From CAYZJV01 sp964473245 (GTDB lineage Bacteria; Spirochaetota; Spirochaetia; Sphaerochaetales; Sphaerochaetaceae), in contig CAYYOL010000044.1 in NCBI GenBank assembly GCA_964473245.1, forward strand, positions 1 to 16,024: a stretch of DNA of 16,024 bases, in the 5' to 3' direction. The position numbers were made by a program, and so were the translations under genes. This document shows, piece by piece, positions 6,964-14,122 of this stretch. How positions within the stretch are numbered: the first letter of the stretch is position 1; every line of letters begins with the position of its first letter. The notes under the pieces are model-generated. The model made no database searches and was not told the DNA's origin. It saw nothing but the letters and a program-made list of their open reading frames with translations.

Positions 6964-8283
6964 ATGGTACGATATGACATGGAAAAACCACTTGGTTACA
7001 TCTACCATATCATCCTCCTCTTGAATCTGGCGATTGTGACGCTCTTCTCACTGGTCATGTATCAGACCACCTATCTTGTGTGCGAAGCGGATCAGGCTCG
7101 GGTGTTTCTCGAACAGGCCCGTTACCTTCCCCACATACCATGGCATGTTCCTGTCTATGCGATCACCAGCTTCCTGTTGCTTGCCGTATCCGGCTACGTG
7201 AAGAGCAGACTCGACGAGTCCCAGTTTGTCCTGACGTTCCTGATCTTTCTTGCTGATATCGCCATCACCTTCTTCATCGCCTACAATCTCAACTTCTCCT
7301 ACAAAGGGCTCTTTCTCTTCCTCGGGGTGGGAGCATTCTTCTTTATCAGCTATCTACCGCTTCGCTACCTCGCCATAGCCCTGGTCATGCTCGGATACAT
7401 CTTCACCGACTACGATATCATATCGGTGCAGTTGAACCTCGTTTCGCTGCAGGACTATATCGGGTTCTACAGCCCGAGTACCCAGATCCCGCTCTACAGT
7501 ATCCGAAGTACTCTCGAGTCGCTCAACCTCGTCATGGTGATCCTCTTTTTCCAGTTTCTCATCCAGAGCAAGATCAGGGAGAACAAAGAGTTCATCAAGG
7601 TGAACAATGAACTCTCAGACAAATTGTACCAACTGGAAATACTACAGGTGAAACTGGAGGAGTCTGCCAGACTCAAGGAGAGAAACCGACTTGCACACGA
7701 GATTCATGACATTCTCGGACACTCGTTGACAAGCATCTCGACCGGTCTCGAGGCGTGCATCGAGCTCTCCCGAGTGGGATCGCAGGAATTGCACCGCCGG
7801 CTCATGAAGATCAGAAGCGTCACGAACAAAGGGCTGACCGAAATCAGGAGATCGGTACGAGAGTTGAAAAGCGATGCGATTGCGAAATCGTCACTGCTCA
7901 ATGCCGTGCAGGAGATGATCAACGATGCCAATGCACTTGGTGATAGAAGTGTCAGTTTTGTGATCATAGGGAATGCCATCGGCATCGATGAAGACGAGGA
8001 GAAGACCGTCTATCGATTGGTGCAGGAGAGCTTGACCAATTCCTTCAAGCATTCGCGCAGCACCGATATCACTGTGACATTCAACTACTCAAACCATCAA
8101 CTCATGGTCATCATCGCAGACAATGGGGTGGGGTGCGAGACGATACGGAAACAGTTTGGATTGGAACACATAGAGGAGCAGATTGCCATACTCGGAGGAA
8201 GCGTCCATTTCGAAAGCGCCCCGAACTGTGGCTTTAGAACCTATGCAACCATCCCATTGCGTACAGGAGGGATGAATCAATGA
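6964..8283 (+). CDS. Membrane sensor histidine kinase, NarL/DesK class (HisKA_3)
   Basis: Signal-transducing kinase of a two-component system, 439 aa. About six membrane helices are predicted by eye in the first 202 residues (roughly 14-36, 63-79, 88-107, 114-132, 134-148, 185-202). This leaves two short outside loops (about 37-62 and 149-184) and no large periplasmic sensor domain. A coiled-coil-like linker (205-240) follows. Then comes the HisKA_3 box RNRLAHEIHDILGHSLTSIS, with His248 the likely phosphoacceptor, and an HATPase domain with N-box LVQESLTNSFKHS (352-364), G1 DNGVG (387-391) and FGLEHIEEQI. The ATG at 6964 has only a weak Shine-Dalgarno; an in-frame ATG at 6979 is an alternative start. 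It overlaps the regulator gene by 4 bases. The lack of a big sensor domain suggests it reads another protein, possibly the tethered binding protein encoded downstream. Confidence 0.92.
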   Translation: MVRYDMEKPLGYIYHIILLLNLAIVTLFSLVMYQTTYLVCEADQARVFLEQARYLPHIPWHVPVYAITSFLLLAVSGYVKSRLDESQFVLTFLIFLADIAITFFIAYNLNFSYKGLFLFLGVGAFFFISYLPLRYLAIALVMLGYIFTDYDIISVQLNLVSLQDYIGFYSPSTQIPLYSIRSTLESLNLVMVILFFQFLIQSKIRENKEFIKVNNELSDKLYQLEILQVKLEESARLKERNRLAHEIHDILGHSLTSISTGLEACIELSRVGSQELHRRLMKIRSVTNKGLTEIRRSVRELKSDAIAKSSLLNAVQEMINDANALGDRSVSFVIIGNAIGIDEDEEKTVYRLVQESLTNSFKHSRSTDITVTFNYSNHQLMVIIADNGVGCETIRKQFGLEHIEEQIAILGGSVHFESAPNCGFRTYATIPLRTGGMNQ

Positions 8284-8963
8284 TTACTGTGATGATAGCC
8301 GATGACCAAGAGCTCATCCGTGAGAGCCTTGAACTACTGATAAGCTCGGATCCGCGGTTCAAGGTCGTGGGAACCGCAAAGGATGGTCGTGAGATCGTGG
8401 ACCTTGCATTGGAGCTCATACCCGATGTCATTCTCATGGATATCCGCATGCCCGAGATAAATGGGCTCGAGTGTGTGCGTCTGATCAAACAGCAGAACAG
8501 TGAGATCAGGATCATCATCCTTACCACCTTCGACGACGATCAGTATGTCTACGATGCAGTCAAGCATGGTGCTGATGGGTTCTTACTCAAAGGAATCTCG
8601 AAGAAGGATCTCCTATCCAGTATCGTGACGGTCTTTTCCGGCGGAACCAGTGTGGATCCGCAGACTGCTCAGAAGATTTTCAGCCTCTTCGGACGACTGG
8701 CTAACTCCTCCTTTCGTGCACTTCAGGATTCCCACGAAGATTTCAAGATGCTCACCGTGCAGGAGCTGAGAATCATGCAGTTGATTGGGAAAGGGTGCTC
8801 GAACAAGGAGATCATGCAGGAGGTGAACTACTCGGAGGGTACGGTTAGGAACTATATCAGCAATATTCTGAAGAAACTCGATCTACGAGACAGAACCCAG
8901 ATTGCGATATTCGCCATTCAGTCGGGACTCATGCTGAAGAATTTGGAGACATTGGATGAATAG
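8280..8963 (+). CDS. Response regulator, NarL/FixJ family with LuxR-type HTH
   Basis: Transcription factor partner of the preceding kinase, 227 aa. The receiver domain (about 1-118) has the acidic pair Asp8-Asp9, phosphoacceptor Asp54 in VILMDIRMPEINGLE, Thr82/Thr83 and Lys104 in FLLKGIS. A linker of about 35 residues leads to the LuxR-type helix-turn-helix (about 158-213: LTVQELRIMQLIGKGCSNKEI, then SEGTVRNYISNILKKL). The start codon overlaps the kinase stop (ATGA), with AGGAGG upstream, so the two are made together. Its own stop overlaps the start of the binding-protein gene. All key receiver residues are present, so it should be phosphorylation-controlled. Targets are not shown by the gene itself; the divergent transporter promoter with repeated TGTCA half-sites is the best nearby candidate. 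Confidence 0.94.
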   Translation: MITVMIADDQELIRESLELLISSDPRFKVVGTAKDGREIVDLALELIPDVILMDIRMPEINGLECVRLIKQQNSEIRIIILTTFDDDQYVYDAVKHGADGFLLKGISKKDLLSSIVTVFSGGTSVDPQTAQKIFSLFGRLANSSFRALQDSHEDFKMLTVQELRIMQLIGKGCSNKEIMQEVNYSEGTVRNYISNILKKLDLRDRTQIAIFAIQSGLMLKNLETLDE

Positions 8964-10305
8964 ACGTCCCGGAAACGGCTGGTTTCGCATACTCTTTCTT
9001 CTCGCGGTGATTGTCATGATCGTGGCCGTGGCAGTCGGTATCGGTATCTACCGGAGTAGAACCGTGGTGCTCGAATTGGCTCTCTATTCGGGAAACAGCT
9101 GGGGCGTTCCACAGAACTTTGCATACGCTATCTACGATCGAGCGGTCGAACTGTTCGAGCAACGATATGCCGACAAGGGGTACCGCGTAGTGCTCCGGAC
9201 TGGCACCATGTACAAGGACTACTCCGAGTGGTTTGCACAGCTGGTACTCAAAGGCAAAGAGCCCGATATGTTCCTCATCCTCGAGGAGGATTTCAACACC
9301 TATGCAGCGATCGGCCTCCTGGAGCGCCTTGATACGTACATTGAGAACAGCGACCTGAGTCCCGCCGAATTCTTCAGCAATGCACTGGAGGCCGGTCAGT
9401 ATCAGGGTTCTCAATACTCGCTTCCCATGGGTATCGTACCGTCTTTTCTCATTGTGAACACCGATTTGCTCGACTCCCTCGACCTCTCACTGGATCTCGA
9501 CAACTGGACATGGGAACAGTTTTACAACCTTTGCGCACAGCTCACCGCAGATATCGATGGAGACGGGGTTCCGGATCGGTTCGGTGTTGAGGGGTACGAC
9601 TGGCACCATGCGTTCTACACCAATGATACCAGTCTCTTCAACGAAGCGAGCACCAAAGCGGGATTCAACTCGGAACGGTTTGCAGAGATGCTTCAGTTCC
9701 TCAAGCGACTGCATGCTCTGAACCAGGGAGTACTGATCCGAGACGGGATGTTTGAGGAGGGGAAAGTCGGGTTCAAGACGTTCAACCTCTCCGAGTATCG
9801 CGTGTATGGCTCCTATCCCTACCGGATACTCCGGTACGATACATTCGATTGGGAGGCCATTCCCTTCCCTTACGGTCCTCATGGCACGAGCAAATCGAAA
9901 CTCTACACGGTGCAGTTGGGCATGAGTTCCCGCTCACGGCACAAGGATGTAGCGTTCGAGTTCCTCAAGTTCATCTCGAGCGACGAGGAGTTTCAATACC
10001 AGATCTGGGAGCATACGAACATGTTGCCGGTGAACTGCTCTGCATTCAATGCGATCTACGATTCCGGCATCATGCAGCGGGACAGCCTCAGACCACTGGA
10101 TCGCCGGTTCATCGAGTCTGTCATGGAGAACTCGTATATTGACCCAGACTTCAAGAAGTATCCGGTGATCGATGATTACATCACCCAGCGTATTTTTACC
10201 ATCATCGCCCAAGATGAAGATATTCCCAAGGGTGTGTCGAGTCTGCATCAGCTGATCAACGAGCTACTCGAAGATGAATACTCAGTGAGGACTCTCACCC
10301 GATAA
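8956..10305 (+). CDS. Membrane-anchored family 1 extracellular solute-binding protein, probable sensor partner
   Basis: A family 1 (MalE/UgpB-like) sugar-binding protein, 449 aa. The N-terminus is a positively charged start (MNRRPGNGWFR) followed by one hydrophobic helix (about 11-31) ending IGIYRSR. I see neither a lipobox cysteine nor a convincing signal-peptidase site, so it looks like an uncleaved anchor with the binding domain outside. Family features are LALYSGNSWG near 41, PDMFLILEEDFNTYAAIGLLERLD (103-126), SLPMGIVPSFLIVNTDLL and a C-terminal HKDVAFEFLKFISSDEEFQYQ-like stretch. Residues about 199-207 (DIDGDGVPD) form a calcium-loop-like motif seen in some members. The gene overlaps the regulator gene by 8 bases with GGAG 7 bases before the ATG. 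No permease or ATPase of the matching family is adjacent, so a sensory job beside the kinase is more likely than transport. Confidence 0.83.
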   Translation: MNRRPGNGWFRILFLLAVIVMIVAVAVGIGIYRSRTVVLELALYSGNSWGVPQNFAYAIYDRAVELFEQRYADKGYRVVLRTGTMYKDYSEWFAQLVLKGKEPDMFLILEEDFNTYAAIGLLERLDTYIENSDLSPAEFFSNALEAGQYQGSQYSLPMGIVPSFLIVNTDLLDSLDLSLDLDNWTWEQFYNLCAQLTADIDGDGVPDRFGVEGYDWHHAFYTNDTSLFNEASTKAGFNSERFAEMLQFLKRLHALNQGVLIRDGMFEEGKVGFKTFNLSEYRVYGSYPYRILRYDTFDWEAIPFPYGPHGTSKSKLYTVQLGMSSRSRHKDVAFEFLKFISSDEEFQYQIWEHTNMLPVNCSAFNAIYDSGIMQRDSLRPLDRRFIESVMENSYIDPDFKKYPVIDDYITQRIFTIIAQDEDIPKGVSSLHQLINELLEDEYSVRTLTR

Positions 10306-10309
10306 CTGC

Positions 10310-10338
10310 TTGTCGCTTCTCTCTATTCGGATTACACT
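10310..10338 (+). promoter_or_regulatory. Weak sigma-70-like promoter before the PAP2 gene
   Basis: TTGTCG and TACACT are 17 bases apart, each matching consensus at 4 of 6 positions, in the 57-base gap between the binding-protein and PAP2 genes. It could give the PAP2-araD pair separate expression. The match is modest and read-through from the sensor operon is equally possible. Confidence 0.25.
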
Positions 10339-10362
10339 GGATATAGCTCAGGAGGTGTTCCC

Positions 10363-11067
10363 ATGCGCGTGGTCTTTCGTCGTTGTCTGTTCTTGCTCGT
10401 GCTAGTCTGCGTGCTGGTGCCAGGGCAATTGCTAGCCGACCCCGCTCCAGAGCTGAGCCCCAGTTCGATCAACTCCTTTGATAGCCTATTCATGTATCCC
10501 TATTCGGAACCACTGTCCGTTACCAGTGACATTACCCAATATCTGTCTTTGCTCACTCCGGCGGTGCTCTCTTTTACCGCTCCTCCCTCAGATTGGGTCG
10601 AGATATCGGTTCTCTATGCAACCAGTGCGCTCATGTCGTTTGGCACCCGTACAGCGCTGAAGCATGCGATCGAACGGAATCGGCCGTATATGTATGATTT
10701 GGATCCACTACCGAGCAATTCGGAGGAGCTGCTCGCCGATGGGACCGATTCGTTTCCCAGTGGTCACAGCATCATGGCTTTCACCGGAGCGGCATTCACG
10801 CAATCTCTTTTTTCTCTCAAGTATGCTGATAGCCCGTACCGAAAGGCGGCAACGATTACTGCATGGTCGCTTGCAGGAGCGACGGCTGTGCTCCGGGTCG
10901 CCAGTGGGAATCATTTCGTCACCGATGTACTGGCAGGAGCGGCCATAGGTTCTTTCTACGGATTTGTCGTGCCGTATCTCGCTTGGAAGTTTCTCCCGTC
11001 GTGGCAAGGAGATCGGCTTTCGGTAGCCGTTGGTCCAACTACGGCGGTTATGAATATAACATTTTAA
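10363..11067 (+). CDS. Secreted/periplasmic PAP2-family acid phosphatase
   Basis: A type 2 phosphatidic acid phosphatase superfamily protein, 234 aa. The full catalytic triad of motifs is present: Lys100-x6-Arg107-Pro108, PSGH at 132-135, and Arg178-x5-His184-x3-Asp188. A signal peptide is clear at the N-terminus (positive start, hydrophobic run, likely cut after Ala25 in GQLLA-DPAPE). Hydrophobic segments around 60-95, 136-152, 162-180 and 185-210 suggest an integral membrane or membrane-associated enzyme facing the periplasm. The ATG has a strong AGGAGG 7 bases upstream. Substrates in this family range from lipid phosphates and undecaprenyl pyrophosphate to sugar phosphates, and sequence cannot decide. 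It lies 30 bases before araD, so co-expression with a sugar gene is likely. Confidence 0.87.
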   Translation: MRVVFRRCLFLLVLVCVLVPGQLLADPAPELSPSSINSFDSLFMYPYSEPLSVTSDITQYLSLLTPAVLSFTAPPSDWVEISVLYATSALMSFGTRTALKHAIERNRPYMYDLDPLPSNSEELLADGTDSFPSGHSIMAFTGAAFTQSLFSLKYADSPYRKAATITAWSLAGATAVLRVASGNHFVTDVLAGAAIGSFYGFVVPYLAWKFLPSWQGDRLSVAVGPTTAVMNITF

Positions 11068-11083
11068 AGATATGCAAGGTACC

Positions 11084-11090
11084 GAGGAGG
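11084..11090 (+). promoter_or_regulatory. Ribosome-binding site that fixes the start of the epimerase gene
   Basis: GAGGAGG lies 6 bases before the ATG at 11097. The frame stays open back to 10863 inside the PAP2 gene, but that upstream reading has no homology to the family, so this site and start are preferred. Confidence 0.8.
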
Positions 11091-11096
11091 ATTCAC

Positions 11097-11795
11097 ATGG
11101 GACGATACAACGCATTGAAAGAGGCTGTCTGGGAAGCGAATATGGAGATTCCAAACAGGAATCTCGCCCTCTATACTTGGGGCAATGTCTCCCAAATCGA
11201 CCGGAAAGCTGGCGTGTTCGCCATAAAGCCGTCTGGTGTTCCCTATGAGAAGTTGCAGATCGAAGATATCGTAGTCGTCGATATGGACGGGGAGGTGGTA
11301 GATGGGACACTCCGTCCTTCGAGCGATATGCCGACCCACCTGGTTCTCTACAAGGCTTTCGAGAAGATCGGAGGCATTACGCACACCCACTCTCCCCATG
11401 CCGTGGCATGGGCCCAGGCTTGCAAACCTGTCCCTGTCTTTGGCACCACGCATGCAGATCATAGCCATTTGCCGATTCCCTGTACTCCGATGATGAGTAG
11501 AGAACAGGTCACCGGCGATTATGAGTATGAGACTGGTCTCCTGATAACCCGTGTATTCGAGCAGATCGACCCGGTTGAGCAACCCATGGTTCTCGTTGCC
11601 GGCCATGGCCCGTTCGCCTGGGGGAAAGATGCTGCCACATCGGTCTACAATGCGGTGGTGTTGGATGAGATCTGTAAGATGGCGTGGATCACGTTGAGCG
11701 TGAATCCGGCTGCGGAACAACTACCCGATTATCTGACCGACAAGCACTACCAGCGGAAGCATGGACCGAATGCCTATTACGGACAGAAGCATTAG
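11097..11795 (+). CDS. araD: L-ribulose-5-phosphate 4-epimerase (AraD type, class II aldolase fold)
   Basis: Cytosolic zinc enzyme that interconverts L-ribulose 5-phosphate and D-xylulose 5-phosphate. At 232 aa it matches E. coli AraD (231). Signatures are LYTWGNVSQIDR (25-36), IKPSGVPYEKL (43-53), RPSSDMPTHL (73-82), metal ligands His96 and His98 in THTHSPHAVAW, GTTHADH with Asp121, the third ligand His170 in AGHGPFAWG, and the C-terminal tyrosine pair at 227-228. The start at 11097 begins 29 bases after the PAP2 stop with an excellent ribosome-binding site. It is the last gene of the sensor operon. Its product, D-xylulose 5-phosphate, is also what the xylulokinase-like enzyme at 1624-3120 would make. 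No araA or araB is in the window. The related ascorbate-pathway epimerases UlaF and SgbE are alternatives with the same chemistry. Confidence 0.9.
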   Translation: MGRYNALKEAVWEANMEIPNRNLALYTWGNVSQIDRKAGVFAIKPSGVPYEKLQIEDIVVVDMDGEVVDGTLRPSSDMPTHLVLYKAFEKIGGITHTHSPHAVAWAQACKPVPVFGTTHADHSHLPIPCTPMMSREQVTGDYEYETGLLITRVFEQIDPVEQPMVLVAGHGPFAWGKDAATSVYNAVVLDEICKMAWITLSVNPAAEQLPDYLTDKHYQRKHGPNAYYGQKH

Positions 11796-12979
11796 TCTCT
11801 GAGGTTCGTGAAACTTCTGATAATCTCTGCGCAGGAGTTTTCCTGGAATCTCACGACTCCCATCTCCCGGGTAGCACTCTCGGGAGAGTCGGATGCGTGC
11901 GCTGTGTTGACCATGATGTTGCTTCCGAAATCTCTCCGTACCGTACCACCTGGAGCCAAAAGCGGGTCGGTCGGGCCGAGTACGCTGCGAATCCGGTCAG
12001 CGGCCTCTTCGCCTTCGTAGACGAGAATCATACATTTCACTGACCCCGGTTCGATCATCTCCTCCAGAGGACAGGATGATGGACGCATGCCGCTCATGAA
12101 TTCAACGATCTGCTCGAACTGATCTTCGGCATACTCGATTCCGAAGGAGCGGGTGAGTGCCAAGGCTGCATCGTCGCTCAGTTCGATCTTCAGCTCGGAT
12201 TCGAGCAACTCCTTGGCCTTTTGTCCGAAGAGCGGACTCAGTCGCTCTCTCAGAGCGTTGCGGACAGGTTTGTGGAACTCCATGGCCTCACTGATCGACA
12301 TGCGGTGTACCTTCACCCCAACAATGCGTACCCCAGTGCGACTGAACATATCCAATATGGTTCCCGGTCTACTCGAAGCGAACTTCCAGTTATCGGGTTT
12401 GATGATCACCAATGTTCGTTGAATCTTCTGTGGGTTCGGGTAGGTCATATTCTCTACTATGTTCGGTTGGCCAGGAAGCCACGATGCGAGAAGGCGGAGT
12501 ACCTTGTTCGCTGATGTCTGATTTCGTGGCGTGAGAACCGCCGGTTCAAAGTAGATGATCTTCTTGGGATCCGATTCGTCCAGAATCAAGTCGGCATAGG
12601 TATCGCGAATCGTCTCTCCAGTGAGCGACTCGACTCCCCGGTTCTCCGGATAGAGTGCACCGCAGATATCGCTGAGCTTCTTGCAGGCATCTTTCCCGCG
12701 GAACAGGAGCAACAGGGTCCTGTGCGGTCGACCCCCCGATGGTCCCATGTTCTCTTCCACGTACGAGGAGAGAAGCGATGCCGCACTCGTGTTCGATGGG
12801 TCGTTCTGGTCTCTGAGTATCTCCGCATAGGCCTTCGCAAAGTAGGTGTCTGCTGCGATCATCTGTGCGCCGACTAATTCGAGATCGAGCCTCGTGAGAA
12901 GGCGGCTGAGGACGCCTCCGGTTCTACTTTTTGCTACGGTATACGGTGTAACGAATACGTATGATAGTGTGTCTTCCAT
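11792..12979 (-). CDS. Tandem nucleoside-diphosphate kinase-like protein (degenerate N domain, intact C domain)
   Basis: A 395-aa protein made of two NDK-fold units. The C-terminal unit (about 187-380) begins QRTLVIIKPDNW, with the phosphate-binding Lys194, and ends in GGTVRRDFGSN (344-354) and NTAHASDSPESATRE, so the catalytic histidine is His361 in the family's H-x-SDS context. This unit has about 45 extra residues (about 238-285) relative to ordinary NDK. The N-terminal unit (about 5-150) aligns in the same order: YVFVTPYTVAKSRTGGVLSRLL, then HRTLLLLFRG, GETIRDTYADL and LDESDPKKIIYF. It has Thr11 in place of the KPD lysine and no catalytic histidine. The ATG has AAGGAG upstream and a good promoter. 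Its stop overlaps the convergent araD stop. NTP-balancing activity is likely but not certain; the N domain is probably regulatory or structural. Confidence 0.75.
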   Translation of the reverse strand: MEDTLSYVFVTPYTVAKSRTGGVLSRLLTRLDLELVGAQMIAADTYFAKAYAEILRDQNDPSNTSAASLLSSYVEENMGPSGGRPHRTLLLLFRGKDACKKLSDICGALYPENRGVESLTGETIRDTYADLILDESDPKKIIYFEPAVLTPRNQTSANKVLRLLASWLPGQPNIVENMTYPNPQKIQRTLVIIKPDNWKFASSRPGTILDMFSRTGVRIVGVKVHRMSISEAMEFHKPVRNALRERLSPLFGQKAKELLESELKIELSDDAALALTRSFGIEYAEDQFEQIVEFMSGMRPSSCPLEEMIEPGSVKCMILVYEGEEAADRIRSVLGPTDPLLAPGGTVRRDFGSNIMVNTAHASDSPESATREMGVVRFQENSCAEIIRSFTNLRD

Positions 12980-13008
12980 GTCTGAATCGCTCCTTGGGGG
13001 GATATCTT

Positions 13009-13037
13009 ATGATAGAACAGCATCCACTCTTTGTCCA
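13009..13037 (-). promoter_or_regulatory. Sigma-70-like promoter for the tandem NDK gene
   Basis: On the minus strand TGGACA (13037-13032) and TATCAT (13014-13009) are 17 bases apart, each matching 5 of 6 consensus positions. Transcription would start near 13002, leaving a 20-odd-base leader with an AAGGAG ribosome-binding site before the ATG at 12979. This makes the gene its own unit, separate from the EamA gene upstream. Confidence 0.6.
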
Positions 13038-13106
13038 TGACATATATCAGTGGTGCCTACACGGGGGTGAAACTGAACTCTTGAGGTGAAATTCCAGCTC
13101 GAAAGA

Positions 13107-14012
13107 TCAGATGAACAGCAATACCGAACCAGCTACTGCAACGAAGGTGCCGGCAATGGCATGTGGCGATATATGTCGTTTGAGCATGTATCGCTCTAAG
13201 GGGAGCAGCATCACCGGGGTCAGCTGACTGAGGGTGGTCACCACACCCACAGGAGCCATCTTGAGTGCTTGTAGGTTGAGTATGATTCCAAGAACCGGAC
13301 CGACGATCGCTGCTGCAAAAACGAGCAGAAGTGCTTTATGTCCGGCTTTTCCGGCGAATCGTCTGAAGTCTGCGATGAAGCTTTTCCGAGCGGAGGCAAA
13401 GATAATCAACGCAATAAGCCCAAAGCAGATCCTGACTACATTTGCAGATACGGCAGGAATGGCATCGGTCATACCCGCTTCCGCAAGCACATAGGCTATA
13501 GCCTGTGTTACAGCTCCTCCGAGCGCAACGGCAATTCCCTTTGCGATATGGCGACGATTTCCACTGACGCCCGAGGAGCGGTCTGCATGCACGACCCAAG
13601 CGACGCCTGCAAGAGTCACGAAGATTCCGGTGATCTGTATGCTGGTCAATACTTGGTTTCCGAAGATTCGGGCAAGCAGTGCACTGAACAGGGGGCTGGT
13701 GGTCATAATGACCATGGTCTGGCGAGCTCCAATGTGCACGAACGAGCTGAAGATAAAGAGATCTGCGACACAGAATCCGAGTGCACCGGATAGGCCAATG
13801 AGCAGGTATGCTCGTGCAGTCATGCCGACAGGTATGAAGGTCCCCTCGAATGCTAGATGTACGAGTAACATGAGGGGGAGGGCTATCCAGAGGCGTATGT
13901 GTGCGGTGGTGTTTGAACTGACCTGAGCTCCAACATGGGCATATATGAGCGAGTTCTGTGCCCAACAGAGAGCTGTAACCACTGCAAGGAGCTGACCGAC
14001 GATGTGCTGCAT
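13107..14012 (-). CDS. EamA/DMT-superfamily permease (ten-helix metabolite transporter)
   Basis: An inner-membrane transporter or exporter of the drug/metabolite superfamily, 301 aa, the normal size. Two EamA repeats are seen: residues about 5-140, opening GQLLAVVTALCWAQNSL and ending LAGVAWVVH, and about 155-300, opening AKGIAVALGGAVTQAIAYVLA and ending IAGTFVAVAGSVLLF. Each has about five hydrophobic helices. The hallmark segment at the end of each repeat is recognisable (TTSPLFSALLARIFGNQ; LSQLTPVMLLPLERYMLKR). The ATG lacks a clear Shine-Dalgarno and sits 3 bases downstream of a CTGAC/GTCAG inverted repeat. It lies 127 bases upstream of the NDK gene, which has its own promoter. Substrate is unknown; amino acids, nucleotides or sugars are all possible in this family. 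Confidence 0.88.
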   Translation of the reverse strand: MQHIVGQLLAVVTALCWAQNSLIYAHVGAQVSSNTTAHIRLWIALPLMLLVHLAFEGTFIPVGMTARAYLLIGLSGALGFCVADLFIFSSFVHIGARQTMVIMTTSPLFSALLARIFGNQVLTSIQITGIFVTLAGVAWVVHADRSSGVSGNRRHIAKGIAVALGGAVTQAIAYVLAEAGMTDAIPAVSANVVRICFGLIALIIFASARKSFIADFRRFAGKAGHKALLLVFAAAIVGPVLGIILNLQALKMAPVGVVTTLSQLTPVMLLPLERYMLKRHISPHAIAGTFVAVAGSVLLFI

Positions 14013-14015
14013 AGC

Positions 14016-14028
14016 CTGACTATGTCAG
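14016..14028. repeat. Short inverted repeat CTGAC-TAT-GTCAG at the EamA gene start
   Basis: Perfect 5-base arms around TAT, placed immediately upstream of the EamA start codon where its ribosome-binding site should be and about 95 bases before the divergent unknown gene. It could be a small operator or an RNA hairpin limiting translation; at this length chance is also possible. Confidence 0.3.
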
Positions 14029-14122
14029 AGAGCTACATTGTACACAAGTAGTATTGTTCATATTTTTCCAAGAAAGAATCCACTGCAGTTGCAAAGAATG
14101 GGAGCGGCTGGTATACAGAGGT

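Noticed and set aside
10863..11096. N-terminal extension of the epimerase gene into the PAP2 gene
   Set aside because: The extension is out of frame inside PAP2 and has no AraD similarity; GAGGAGG before the ATG at 11097 sets the start and gives the family's normal length.
14054..14122. Upstream TTG start for the unknown large protein
   Set aside because: No ribosome-binding site precedes it and the added 23 residues do not resemble a signal or domain; the ATG at 14123 is kept, though without strong support either way.
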